In this document: piece by piece, positions 16,410-25,286 of the stretch
How the letters are laid out: the number at the start of each line of letters is the position of its first letter
Numbering within the stretch: position 1 is the stretch's first letter
NCBI GenBank assembly: GCA_002498525.1
Contig: DAHR01000012.1
Span: forward strand, 47,011-100,700
Reading direction: 5' to 3'
Source of the DNA: Euryarchaeota archaeon UBA58
GTDB taxonomy: Archaea > Thermoplasmatota > Poseidoniia > Poseidoniales > Thalassarchaeaceae
DNA length: 53,690 nt
The notes under the pieces: generated by a model
The model's input: only the letters and a program-made list of their open reading frames with translations
What the model was told of the DNA's origin: nothing
Databases searched by the model: none
Position numbers and translations under genes: made by a program

Positions 16410-17975
16410 ATGCCTCGAATTATCGAAGACGGGGTCGGTAATCGCTACGCCTTGCAGGATCCTGTGGAGTTGACCACCGCTCCCGACGATGTTCGACTAG
16501 CGACCGAGAGCGAGCCCTGGAAGAATTACTGGCGTATGCTCGGCACTGTGTTGCTGGCCTTCCTCATTCTGTATTGGGGAATCCCTACTGTGATCATAGG
16601 AGTCCTCGTGGATGAGCCTATCGTTACTCTCATCGGAGGGGTCTGTTCGATTCTGCCCTTGCCTTTCCTCTTCCTGTTACACAAACCGAAGATGGTTCAC
16701 GTTCGATTCGCCACGCCAGATTCTGCTGGGAAGAAATATCATCCTCTTCCTGAAGGGGGTTCTTTGTATACCTCCGAGCCAACCTCATTCAGCCGCTTCC
16801 TGACTCCGGATGACTCGATTCTAGACCTGCCACCACATAGACAGGTATGGGTGGTATTCACTCTTACCATCATCGTAGGCATTCTCGCGACGTTGCCCCT
16901 CTTGAACGAGTATACCGAAACAATTGGAATCCTCCTGTATCTCATATTGGCCCTGCCTCTTTGGGTCATCGGATTCTCGATACCGGTCTTCGCTTGGTGG
17001 GCAACCTCCTCGAAATGGTTAGGCTTGCCTACTCGGAGACGAGATGCTGAGGCGTGGCTCATCGCTGGAATGGCTTCAGCCCTTCCAGCATTGATGATCA
17101 ATTCATTCATCTTCCCAACTTTGATGCCTTCTTCTCTCTCTGCTTCAACATTCAATTTTCTGATGGTGACCATCAGTGCCCCGATTGGTGAAGAAACGTG
17201 CAAATTGCTCGCAGTCTGCCTTTTCTTGACGGTGATTCGAAGTCCTCGCCACGGCTTCCAGGTCGGCTTCACCGTAGGACTCGGCTTCGCTCTGCTGGAG
17301 AATTGCGTCTATGTGATGGGAGGGATGTTCGGCGGCCCATTCAACATCACCTTGACCACTCTCGTGCGTGGAATAGGTTCGATTCCCGGACATGCCGTCT
17401 GGACTGGAGTCTCGGGCTTTGCAATCGGTTGCCTGGCTTCTGAAACAGACATTCATTCGAAGATTCGCTGGCGATTGAAAAAAGTCGGTATCGATGCCGT
17501 GGACATGGTCGAAGGTTGGGGCATCGATCTCGATGGAGATGGTGACACTTCAGGTTACGACCAATATCGCGAAACCCTCGAGGAGGCTCTGAACTCGGCA
17601 CCGGAGGCGGCGAGCCCTTCGTGGATGTTGGTCGATGGGGAGACTGGCGAGATACATCAGGCTCAGGGTGTGGAAGACCTGACTCCGGTCGGGACGGCTA
17701 TAGTGACAGCGACGGCAGCAGCTCAGATGCGGGTGACTGATGGTGTACACCTGCTGCCGCCACGAAATGTCTTTGCGGGGCTCGGATTAGCGATGTCAGG
17801 ACACGCAATCTGGAATGGTAGCAGTTCTCTGGTCAGCCATCTGGGTCCTGCTATCGGTCTGGGATCGGGTGCAAGTCTTCTACTCGAATTGGCATGGATC
17901 GTAGTATTGGTCGCAACAGTATTGACTCTTGCAAAATTATTGATGAAATCGATCAGGACGATGCCAGCGAGTTGA
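16410..17975 (+). CDS. PrsW-family intramembrane metalloprotease
   Basis: A 521-residue multi-helix membrane protein. The PrsW/CAAX-like catalytic pattern is present: GEETCKLL (Glu261-Glu262), GLGFALLENCVYVM (Glu297), PGHAVWT (His328) and a late SGHAIWNG histidine near residue 458. Together these would bind the catalytic zinc within the membrane. PrsW proteins cut membrane-anchored regulators; no such partner is visible nearby. Before the core are an N-terminal cytosolic region, two early helices (about 42-66 and 72-90) and a hydrophilic segment to residue 140. Between the two histidine motifs sits an acidic, calcium-loop-like insertion (DLDGDGDTSGYDQY near 374-387), which is unusual. An aggag site (16400-16404) supports the start. 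Confidence 0.82.
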   Translation: MPRIIEDGVGNRYALQDPVELTTAPDDVRLATESEPWKNYWRMLGTVLLAFLILYWGIPTVIIGVLVDEPIVTLIGGVCSILPLPFLFLLHKPKMVHVRFATPDSAGKKYHPLPEGGSLYTSEPTSFSRFLTPDDSILDLPPHRQVWVVFTLTIIVGILATLPLLNEYTETIGILLYLILALPLWVIGFSIPVFAWWATSSKWLGLPTRRRDAEAWLIAGMASALPALMINSFIFPTLMPSSLSASTFNFLMVTISAPIGEETCKLLAVCLFLTVIRSPRHGFQVGFTVGLGFALLENCVYVMGGMFGGPFNITLTTLVRGIGSIPGHAVWTGVSGFAIGCLASETDIHSKIRWRLKKVGIDAVDMVEGWGIDLDGDGDTSGYDQYRETLEEALNSAPEAASPSWMLVDGETGEIHQAQGVEDLTPVGTAIVTATAAAQMRVTDGVHLLPPRNVFAGLGLAMSGHAIWNGSSSLVSHLGPAIGLGSGASLLLELAWIVVLVATVLTLAKLLMKSIRTMPAS

Positions 17976-18039
17976 TCATGAGTCCTTCGCGGCGAATCCT
18001 TCATCACCCAGTCGCACCGAAACGAGGGCGGGGAAGCGC

Positions 18040-18777
18040 ATGGAACTGACTCAGGACCAGATCATCGCAATCGCTCTCGTTGTCAGTCTGATGCTCATCG
18101 CTGGCTTGCGAGGCATGCTGAATCTGAGCGGCTTGCTCGCTGCTGCCATCGTTGGACTGTCGGTCTCTCTGCTCGGTCACTGGACTTGGCTCGCCATCTT
18201 GATGGTCTTCCTGATGATCGGTTCCATCGCCACAAATTGGAGGTACGAAGAGAAGAAGGCATTGCGTCTGGCCGAGGATAACGAAGGCACCAGAGGCTGG
18301 CGTAATGTGATGGCGAACGGTGCCGTCGCATCTCTTGTCTCAGTGCTGAATTTCGCCCTCGGAGGACCTGAGTGGACCTATCTGGCCGCCTCTGCCTCGA
18401 TTGCCGTGGCCTCTTCAGACACACTGGCTTCTGAAATCGGCAGCCTCGATCCGAGGACACGTAGCATCCTCAATCTCGAGGCTGTTCCAGCCGGAACCAA
18501 TGGGGGGATGTCGGTCACAGGCACCTTCGCCGCATTCTTCGGGGGACTGCTCATCGCAGTGATGGCGACGACTCTCTACTCCATCCATGGGGGTACGATT
18601 CCCCTCATATCGTTGATGATGTTCATCACTGTAATCGGTTGGTTAGGCTGCCAAGTAGATTCGATTCTAGGTGCATTATTGGAGAATGAGGGGTACATCG
18701 GCAAGCACACGGTGAATTTTCTCGCGACGCTCTCCGGCGCCCTCATGGCGTACCTCGCATATTGGCGCTTCCTCTAA
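18040..18777 (+). CDS. DUF92 / VTE6-like integral membrane protein
   Basis: A 245-residue protein with about six helices belonging to the DUF92 (TIGR00297) family. Diagnostic text is ASSDTLASEIGSLDPRTRSI (about 127-146) and GTNGGMSVTGTFAAFFGGLL (about 154-173). Plant members (VTE6) phosphorylate phytyl-phosphate, and archaeal members are thought to act on prenyl phosphates in lipid recycling. That function is carried over from the family. It stands in the same direction as its neighbours with short gaps (about 60 bases before, 11-60 after) and may be co-transcribed with them. Confidence 0.85.
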   Translation: MELTQDQIIAIALVVSLMLIAGLRGMLNLSGLLAAAIVGLSVSLLGHWTWLAILMVFLMIGSIATNWRYEEKKALRLAEDNEGTRGWRNVMANGAVASLVSVLNFALGGPEWTYLAASASIAVASSDTLASEIGSLDPRTRSILNLEAVPAGTNGGMSVTGTFAAFFGGLLIAVMATTLYSIHGGTIPLISLMMFITVIGWLGCQVDSILGALLENEGYIGKHTVNFLATLSGALMAYLAYWRFL

Positions 18778-18838
18778 ACGAGGAAGCGTGGGTTTTGAAT
18801 GGGCGCGGAACAGCGGGCACCATCGAGGAGCGAGGCTG

Positions 18839-21169
18839 GTGAAGGAAAGACGACTCCAGATTCTTCTGGTTCTGGCGATGCTGATCCTCGTGACAGCCTC
18901 CTCTTTCAGCGCCGCTCAGAGCAGGGCTGGATTCACCGGACCTGGGATTCACTGGGAATTCCCGGAGGAGCATCACCTCTTCTTGGCTGGCACTGAGGAC
19001 GAACCTCTGATTCTTCGCAATTGGCCTACAGTGACCGGCATTCCACTCGGTTCGGCTGGATTCTCGAAGACGAGTTCAACCTTCTCGCAGAATCTCGTCA
19101 CAATCGAATCAGCACCCGTCACCGAGGCACTCCTCTTCGTGGGAAATCTAACGGTCGATCTTTACGCATCACTCGAAGCCAAATCGCCGATCTGTCGCCA
19201 GACCAACGTGGTACCCGGCACCCCCGCGGGTGCAACAACCACCTTCGCAGTCAGTCTTTCATGGGGTGGATTTTCGATTCTCGATTCCGCTGAGACGAAT
19301 AGCGTGACTATGGAGGAATCGTACACCAATGCACATCATTTCAGTGTCGAGGCCCGGGATATCAATGTCAGTCTGGGACCGGGTGACACATTCGCCTTGA
19401 GCATCGATGTTCGCCATGATTGTATCCAATCCGGAGTTCTATGGTGGGGTACCTTCGATGCTCGCAGCGGCATCACGCTCGATGGTGACCTCGTTGACCC
19501 GCAGATGGCTCTGGTGATCGATTCGAACCGTATGGCGAGAATTGAATTCACGCCGATTTCTCCTTGGGGCGGCGAGGATTTCTCAGGGCAGGTCCTCGAG
19601 ATTGTCGGGCCGATGGATGACTGGAATTCGATGATTCATGGCTTCGGCCAGGAGGACGAACGAATCGAGCACTTTGAAACCCCTCATTCCTACCGGATCG
19701 GTGAAGCGAATCGTTCGGTCAGGACCTGGTCTGCCGAGAAGCCGCTTGAGTCTGGCAAATACATGGTCGATGCTTGTTTCACCCTCTCCGACCAGAATCC
19801 GGCTGATCTTTGTGACATCATCGCAGTGCTGCGCTTCGAAGTGCCCGAAGACCCTGCAGTTCTTCTGAACAGCACTTGGGTCGCGATTCTGATTCCTCTC
19901 GGCGTCCTCGTTTGGCTAGGGGCTGCAATCAAAGAGGCGATGTTGCCGCTGCCGGCTTATGCAGTGATTCTGGTTCTGGCGCTGGCAGCGGTCGGTCCTG
20001 CAATGAGTCTTCCAGACATCGAAGCCAATCAACCAAGAATTGACGGAGCCGCTCCGGCATTCGCTCTTCTCGAGCATGGCGGCGATGGTTCGGTTTCCCT
20101 CGCCGATCTACTCTCCGAGTCGGACGCGGTCGTCGTCGGCATGTTCGTCCCCGGGTCTCCCAATGCCTTGCGGCAGGCGAACGACTTCGAGATGGCTTCC
20201 TCATTGATCGGGACTGGTGCATCCTTCGTGCAGATAGCGACTGGCAAAGGTGTCAATGCTGTTGATCTCGATGTTCACGCTGCGATGCTGAACGAATCCT
20301 GGCCACTCTTGATGGATAGATCTGATTCCAGCGTCGGCAGAGCCTTTCCCAGCGGAGCCTCCGACGCTGTGATCATCATCGATGCTGGCGGCTTCGTCAC
20401 GACCTGGCAACCCGGAACCCTGTCGAGCACTGAGATAGCAGAAGCCGTGAAAGACGCCAGCCGAGGTTCCGGCCATTCTATATTCACCCCGATCAATCTG
20501 CTCTGGGGAACCGCACTGCTCCCCCTCTTCGTGCTTGCAATGCCTCGCGAACGCCGCTATGAGGAACCCGATGAACCGCTCGTGCCCGGCGCAGGAGTCC
20601 TGTTGACTCTCTTGGGCGCAGGCGCGGGCTTCGCGCTCTGGGCCCTGCCAATTGCTCTGCTATCCGCTCTCGGTGCTGGAACATTCTGGATCTGGATCGA
20701 GGTTGTTTTGGCTGCCATCCTGGCCTACCACGGCATCCGAACTCTGCTCGACGGACGCATCTTCTCGATCGACAAGATATCAGGATTAATCCACTCGCGC
20801 CTACCCGAATCCTACCGTGGCTGGCGCCCCGCCGCATCGTTCAGCGACGATGTCCATCTCGGCCTCTGGGTCGCTTGGCTGATCTGGCTAAACACACCTG
20901 ACTTGGTCGCACAAGGGGTCGGCTCGGTCGCCCGAACGGGCGCACTCGGAGTCATTCTGGCAATGGCGATGCTAGCTGGACTGACTCTCGCCGCGGGCCT
21001 GACTGTCGTATTCGCCCGCTTGGTGATCGGTATCACAGGCCCAATCCCTAGAACGCTTGGAAGCCTCAGTGTCGGTATCCGCCCACGCGCTTGGGGTTTG
21101 GCCAGTGCAATCATGGGTGGGTGGTTGTTGGTCAGTTTGGTTGTCGGTCCTGTCCTTGGGTCGCTTTGA
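18839..21169 (+). CDS. Large membrane protein with a cysteine-free redoxin-like domain
   Basis: About 776 residues from the GTG at 18839. This start puts a signal peptide (KERRLQILLVLAMLILVTASS) at the N-terminus; an upstream GTG at 18788 is also in frame. An external beta-rich part of some 330 residues is followed by two hydrophobic segments (about 355-395). Next comes a thioredoxin/AhpC-like domain, recognisable from APAFALLEHGGDGSVSLADL and LMDRSDSSVGRAF up to VIIIDAGG. The site where peroxiredoxins carry their cysteine reads GMFVPGSPNALRQ, without Cys. Four to five further helices end the protein. I cannot name its function; redox chemistry is unlikely without the cysteine. Confidence 0.7.
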   Translation: MKERRLQILLVLAMLILVTASSFSAAQSRAGFTGPGIHWEFPEEHHLFLAGTEDEPLILRNWPTVTGIPLGSAGFSKTSSTFSQNLVTIESAPVTEALLFVGNLTVDLYASLEAKSPICRQTNVVPGTPAGATTTFAVSLSWGGFSILDSAETNSVTMEESYTNAHHFSVEARDINVSLGPGDTFALSIDVRHDCIQSGVLWWGTFDARSGITLDGDLVDPQMALVIDSNRMARIEFTPISPWGGEDFSGQVLEIVGPMDDWNSMIHGFGQEDERIEHFETPHSYRIGEANRSVRTWSAEKPLESGKYMVDACFTLSDQNPADLCDIIAVLRFEVPEDPAVLLNSTWVAILIPLGVLVWLGAAIKEAMLPLPAYAVILVLALAAVGPAMSLPDIEANQPRIDGAAPAFALLEHGGDGSVSLADLLSESDAVVVGMFVPGSPNALRQANDFEMASSLIGTGASFVQIATGKGVNAVDLDVHAAMLNESWPLLMDRSDSSVGRAFPSGASDAVIIIDAGGFVTTWQPGTLSSTEIAEAVKDASRGSGHSIFTPINLLWGTALLPLFVLAMPRERRYEEPDEPLVPGAGVLLTLLGAGAGFALWALPIALLSALGAGTFWIWIEVVLAAILAYHGIRTLLDGRIFSIDKISGLIHSRLPESYRGWRPAASFSDDVHLGLWVAWLIWLNTPDLVAQGVGSVARTGALGVILAMAMLAGLTLAAGLTVVFARLVIGITGPIPRTLGSLSVGIRPRAWGLASAIMGGWLLVSLVVGPVLGSL

Positions 21170-21281
21170 GCACAGTCTTGCTGAACAGGACTTCACAAAC
21201 ACACGGTCTCCAGCATCTCGGTAGCACAGCACTCGACCGAGACCATCATAAGAGCAGGGACTCTCGTCAGTTTACTCCCTT

Positions 21282-21470
21282 GGGGGTATAGTATAACCTG
21301 GTAGTACCGCGGGCTCCAGTTGCACGGGAATGACGACGAGTGGGTAATCTGATGGTTTTGATGACCAACTGGAGCACCGACCCTTCGCAAACCGAGAGCG
21401 TGCATCTGCCAGGTGCACGCTAGGCGGAAGATACCCGCTGATCTGGGTTCGAATCCCAGTGCCCCCACCA
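21282..21470 (+). tRNA. tRNA-Trp (anticodon CCA) with a 113-base intron; CCA end encoded
   Basis: Exons are 21282-21319 and 21433-21470. The acceptor stem ggggGta (21282-21288) pairs with tgccccc (21460-21466). The D arm is 21291-21307, the anticodon stem gcggg (21309-21313) pairs with cccgc (21434-21438), the loop has CT-CCA-G with anticodon at 21316-21318, and the T arm ctggg-ttcgaat-cccag is at 21443-21459. Then come discriminator A (21467) and CCA. The intron is at the canonical 37/38 site. A bulge-helix-bulge can be drawn: bulges A-G^T (21318-21320) and A-T^A (21431-21433), a central CTCC/GAAG helix with one C-A mismatch, and a TGC/GCG inner helix. Confidence 0.93.
21320..21432 (+). ncRNA. 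Box C/D guide RNA within the tRNA-Trp intron
   Basis: Boxes in order: C ATGACGA (21330-21336), D' CTGA (21349-21352), C' TTGATGA (21358-21364), D CCGA (21377-21380), framed by ttgc (21320-21323) and gcaa (21387-21390), which can pair. The guide before D (21366-21375) is complementary to tRNA bases 21313-21322, and the base five upstream of box D faces C34, the first anticodon base. The guide before D' (21339-21346) is complementary to 21432-21439, and the base five upstream of D' faces C39. Haloarchaeal tRNA-Trp introns are known to guide 2'-O-methylation of positions 34 and 39 in the same way. An 8-base inverted repeat (21397-21404 with 21414-21421) forms an extra hairpin. Confidence 0.85.
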
Positions 21471-21492
21471 CTACTCCTTGAATCCGAGTTAT

Positions 21493-21510
21493 CGCGCTCC
21501 GTAGAGCGCG
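21493..21510 (+). repeat. GC-rich hairpin between tRNA-Trp and the subtilase gene
   Basis: A perfect 7-base-pair stem with a CGTA loop, 23 bases after the tRNA end and about 195 bases before the subtilase start. The rest of the 21471-21704 gap holds further short palindromes (gctgcgcagc; a ccggat/atccgg pair; a GC-rich gcgcgtgcgcg stretch just before the start) and no credible gene. It could help end tRNA transcription or lie in the subtilase leader; no T-tract follows. Confidence 0.4.
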
Positions 21511-21704
21511 ACTGCGCTAAGTTGAGTCTGCTGCGCAGCCGACTGAACATGCTCTCGCTTGGACAGAAAATCGGATTCGTCGGAGGCAGCGAAATACGCT
21601 TTCGAACCAATTCTTCGCTGGCCGGATCCGATTTCGAAATCCGGTAATGTCGGGTTCCGAGAACCGAAGGGGTTGAAGGACTCCGCGCGTGCGCGGGAGA
21701 ATAG

Positions 21705-23813
21705 ATGAAGCGCAGTGTTTTGGCTTTGGTGCTCGTTGCTCTGATGGTTTTCCCATTGGCGGGCAGCATCGCTGCTCCGAGTCAGCGGGCTTTGTCCACC
21801 GAGGGCGTTCAGCTTATTGGTGTGGGTCAGACGACCGAGGTTCCTCTGCAGGCTGATATCTGGTGGGATACTACTCTCGATTGGTGGGAATACACCACTC
21901 TTGACGCTGACCGAAACGGCATCCACGACTCGTTGCAGACCGCTTTGGGGCCGGTCAACGTCGGACTCTCCTACGCGCGCGAGGTGACTCAAGCGAACCG
22001 CGACGACCTCGCGCGACTGGGTTTCGACATCCATCAGGAATTACCCATCGTCGACGCACTCCTCCTTGGCGACGTCGATGCGAGCCAAGTCTGGCTGCTC
22101 GCCGAACTCGATGGCGTCGTCATGGTTGAGCGCTACGGCTCGCTGATCTTCTACGGCGACATCCAGACACCCGCCGTCAAGGCGCGCAACTCGACCGAAT
22201 ATCCGATCGGCGCTTGGGATCTGGGCGTCACAGGCAAGGGCGTCAACATCGCCATGACCGACACCGGCGTCGACAACGAACACCCCGGCCTGAACCAGAA
22301 GTGGGTAGCGGGCTACGACGCCGTCTGCTACGTTACATCCGATCCGACTTGCATTCTGGCCGGCGGCAGGCAATCCGACGGCACATTCGACCCCGACGAC
22401 GGCAACCAGCACGGCACCGCCTGCATGGGCATGGCTTCCTCGACAGGACTCGAAGCAGACGGCTCACAATCCGAATACTATGGCGCCGCCCCCGATGCCG
22501 GACTTGTCGACGTGCGTATCGGCACAGATGTAGGTGCAGGCCCCTTCGAGAATTACCTGCTTGAGCAGGAATTCTACGAATCCGCGATGAACGGCCTACA
22601 GTGGATCATCGATCACAAGGACGATGCCTGGCCGGGAGTCGATGAAGAGAGCCACGGCATCGATATCATCTCACTCTCATGGGGCATCACCAGTCACGAG
22701 AACGGTGGCTCGGACGGCTCCGACATGCACAGCCGAATCCTCGATGAAGCGATGCAGGCGGGTGTTGTGGTATCGAATGCAGCCGGCAACGATGGCGAGG
22801 ACAACGATGGACTCTCGGGCATGAGCGCTTCTTCGCTTTCGGTCACGGTAGCAGCGACGGACGACCAGAACACTGTCAACCGCTCCGATGACACCATCGC
22901 CGGTTACTCCTCTCGCGGACCACGCAAGGACAATGGGGATGGAAATCCAGTTAACGAATTGGTTCCTGAGATCAGCGCACCAGGCTCGAACATCGTGCAG
23001 GCTGAAGGGTGCGTGACAAGTGGTGGCTGCAATAATTTCCTCGGCGGCGACGCTGCCGACAACTCCTACTCGGGCAGGGGTTCAGGGACTTCGTACGCGG
23101 CGCCTACGGTCAGCGGCGTGATTGCTCTGCTCATCGAGGCGAATGGCAATCTGACGCCGCTGCAGATCAAGGAAGTTCTGAAACAAACGGCGGAGCGCCG
23201 CGGTGAAGCGAGCGCCCCGGAAGTCGACCCCTACTGGAATCGCGAATTCGGCTATGGCATGGTCGATGCGCTGGCGGCAGTCGAATTGGCGATGTTCCTG
23301 CGCGCTTCAGGGCAATCTGCATCGATCGATGTGACTCTGCAGAATCATCTGTTGAATGTGACGAGTGCTGGTGTGATCAACATCACCGGTCATGCCTGGG
23401 GACAGAATGGTGCTGTCGAGCGAGTCGAATTCAGAATCAATGACGGCGAATGGAGGGAGGCGACCTACTCTGCGGTACCGGCCGAGGTCGGTGCACTGAC
23501 TCCTTTCGATTGGCACGTGCTGCTCGATGCTGCCGAACTCAGCGCTGGTGAGCACACCATTGAGGTCCACGCGGCTACAGCCACCGGGCACTCTCTGCCG
23601 GTCTTCGCAACCATCCAAGGTGAGAGCAGTGCAGCGGCAGGCTTTACGATTCCACCATTCGCCTATCTCCTTGTAGCGGTCGTCGCAGTCGCTTGGATCG
23701 CTTCACTGGCCCTGCTGCGCTTGCGCTCCGACGACGAGATAGACGAGATGATTGCGAATATCCGGACTCGCGATGAAATCGACGAGGTCGTCGACGCAGA
23801 AATTATCGATTGA
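21705..23813 (+). CDS. Membrane-anchored subtilisin-family serine protease (S8)
   Basis: A 702-residue surface protease. A signal peptide (MKRSVLALVLVALMVFPLAG) leads into a propeptide-like region (to about 165), then the S8 domain with the full triad: Asp186 in AMTDTGVDNEHPG, His236 in GNQHGTACMGM, and Ser463 in GSGTSYAAPTVSG, with the oxyanion Asn in NAAGNDGED. After the catalytic domain comes an Ig-like beta domain (about 540-640), one C-terminal helix (AYLLVAVVAVAWIASLALL) and a short acidic cytoplasmic tail with a repeated D-E-I-D-E pattern. It is therefore tethered outside the cell and probably supplies peptides for import. A gggag precedes the ATG. Two cysteine pairs near the active site could be disulphides. 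Confidence 0.93.
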   Translation: MKRSVLALVLVALMVFPLAGSIAAPSQRALSTEGVQLIGVGQTTEVPLQADIWWDTTLDWWEYTTLDADRNGIHDSLQTALGPVNVGLSYAREVTQANRDDLARLGFDIHQELPIVDALLLGDVDASQVWLLAELDGVVMVERYGSLIFYGDIQTPAVKARNSTEYPIGAWDLGVTGKGVNIAMTDTGVDNEHPGLNQKWVAGYDAVCYVTSDPTCILAGGRQSDGTFDPDDGNQHGTACMGMASSTGLEADGSQSEYYGAAPDAGLVDVRIGTDVGAGPFENYLLEQEFYESAMNGLQWIIDHKDDAWPGVDEESHGIDIISLSWGITSHENGGSDGSDMHSRILDEAMQAGVVVSNAAGNDGEDNDGLSGMSASSLSVTVAATDDQNTVNRSDDTIAGYSSRGPRKDNGDGNPVNELVPEISAPGSNIVQAEGCVTSGGCNNFLGGDAADNSYSGRGSGTSYAAPTVSGVIALLIEANGNLTPLQIKEVLKQTAERRGEASAPEVDPYWNREFGYGMVDALAAVELAMFLRASGQSASIDVTLQNHLLNVTSAGVINITGHAWGQNGAVERVEFRINDGEWREATYSAVPAEVGALTPFDWHVLLDAAELSAGEHTIEVHAATATGHSLPVFATIQGESSAAAGFTIPPFAYLLVAVVAVAWIASLALLRLRSDDEIDEMIANIRTRDEIDEVVDAEIID

Positions 23814-23895
23814 TGTCCGTTTTACGCCGGCGCAAGGCCGATTCCGAAGGATTCCGGGGTGCCTCTTCAAATGCTCATCCGCTCGTCCGTAGGTC

Positions 23896-25044
23896 GTGGT
23901 GCGATTCTCGACGCGAGCAAATAGCATCCGTCCTACGGGAGTTCGGCGGATGTTTGACATGGCCGGCGATGACGCTGTGCAATTCGGTCTTGGCGAGCCG
24001 GACTTCCAACCACCAGACATCGCCATCGAGGCATTCTGCAAAGCGATGAAAGATGGTCATAACAAATACACGACCACCGCGGGGCTGCCAGCCCTGCGGC
24101 AGAAGATTGCCGAAGGCTGGCAACATCTGGTTCCCTCCCTCGACGCTTCGAGCGTCTGCATGACGATGAGTGGAACCAACGCTCTCCTCGACATCTTCCT
24201 CGCTTTGGTCGACCCTGCCGATGAGGTTCTTCTGCCCGAGCCGTATTTTCCACTCTATCCTACCGATGTGGTGATCTGTGGGGGCGAGCCTATCCTCTAC
24301 CCCTGCCTCTTCGAACGCGGTTTCGTGCCGACAATCGAGGATCTGGAGTCGAGGGTGACTGACAAGACGGTGGCGATCCTCTACAATTTCCCTAGCAACC
24401 CCACAGGCGGGAACGTCACTGCCGAGGAGCGGGATGAATTGGTTGATTTCGCTCGCAGACATGATCTGTGGGTCATCACCGATGAGGTCTACGACCGAAT
24501 CGTCTACGATACCGAGCATGTATCTTTCATCGGCGCTGGCTATGACAAAGTCATCATGATCAATTCATTCTCGAAGACCTTCGCCATGACCGGCTGGAGA
24601 ATCGGCTACATTCTCTCTGAGAATGCCGAGGCGATGGAGCAAATTGCCAAGATGCAGTATTATGTCACCGCGTGCAGCAATGATGCGATGCAATACGCGG
24701 TGCTCGAGGCCTTGAACGAGGCCTCGGATTATCCTGAACACATGCGTGATGAATTCCAGGTGCGCAGGGATTTGATTTGCGAGCGCTTGAACGCCATGCC
24801 TGGCGTTTCCTGCCACATTCCGACCGGCGCTTTCTACGTCTTTCCGAAGGTCGAAGCTGCTGGTTTGAACAGCGAGGAAATCGCGTTGGCGCTGCTTGAA
24901 GGTGGTGTTTTGTGCAGTCCAGGCTCGGCTTTCGGCGCAGCTGGCGAAGGGCATCTCCGCTTCGCTTACACGATTGGACGCGAGGGGATTTCACGCGGCA
25001 TGGATCGAGTCGAGAAGGTGCTGGCCGAGTTGCGGGGAGAATGA
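23896..25044 (+). CDS. Aspartate/aromatic-type aminotransferase, class I/II
   Basis: A 382-residue PLP enzyme of fold type I. Motifs seen are SIRPTGVRRMFDMA at the N-terminus, FGLGEPDFQPPD, the NFPSNPTGG block, DEVYDRIVYD with the conserved Asp, the PLP lysine K227 in SFSKTFAMTGWRIGY, and a late HLRFAYTIGRE arginine for the substrate carboxylate. It transfers amino groups between amino acids and 2-oxo acids, most likely with glutamate/2-oxoglutarate as one pair, but the specificity is not readable. GTG at 23896 is the start that retains the family N-terminal helix; a second GTG follows at 23899. The next small gene starts 9 bases after its stop with the stop forming part of a gaggtgg site. 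Confidence 0.9.
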   Translation: MVRFSTRANSIRPTGVRRMFDMAGDDAVQFGLGEPDFQPPDIAIEAFCKAMKDGHNKYTTTAGLPALRQKIAEGWQHLVPSLDASSVCMTMSGTNALLDIFLALVDPADEVLLPEPYFPLYPTDVVICGGEPILYPCLFERGFVPTIEDLESRVTDKTVAILYNFPSNPTGGNVTAEERDELVDFARRHDLWVITDEVYDRIVYDTEHVSFIGAGYDKVIMINSFSKTFAMTGWRIGYILSENAEAMEQIAKMQYYVTACSNDAMQYAVLEALNEASDYPEHMRDEFQVRRDLICERLNAMPGVSCHIPTGAFYVFPKVEAAGLNSEEIALALLEGGVLCSPGSAFGAAGEGHLRFAYTIGREGISRGMDRVEKVLAELRGE

Positions 25045-25053
25045 GGTGGCGAG

Positions 25054-25278
25054 ATGCCAGTCACCCAGACTCTTTCTTTGGTCGAATTCCTTCTGGGCTT
25101 CGCTGCCAGCTATCTTCTGCCTCGACATCTGTCGAATCAGATGATGATGGCTTTCCTTGTCATACTCGGATTCTTACTCATCGTTCTTGGACCAGAGCCA
25201 TCCGTATTGGGTGGTTTTATCGGGCTCGGCTGGATTCTCCTGAATGTCGCCGTCGACAGAGTATTTCCGATCGAATGA
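25054..25278 (+). CDS. Small membrane protein, two to three helices, unknown function
   Basis: A 74-residue hydrophobic protein, unrecognised. Segments at about 8-23, 28-46 and 50-66 could span the membrane; charged residues are few and placed between them. It begins with an ATG preceded by a strong gaggtgg site that overlaps the stop of the aminotransferase gene, so it is probably translated in the same operon. It ends 9 bases before the convergent gene on the other strand. Confidence 0.65.
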   Translation: MPVTQTLSLVEFLLGFAASYLLPRHLSNQMMMAFLVILGFLLIVLGPEPSVLGGFIGLGWILLNVAVDRVFPIE

Positions 25279-25286
25279 TCGATTGA

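Noticed and set aside
21489..22034. A minus-strand open frame across the subtilase start
   Set aside because: It runs through hairpin-rich leader and opposite the subtilase signal peptide, whose features are clear.
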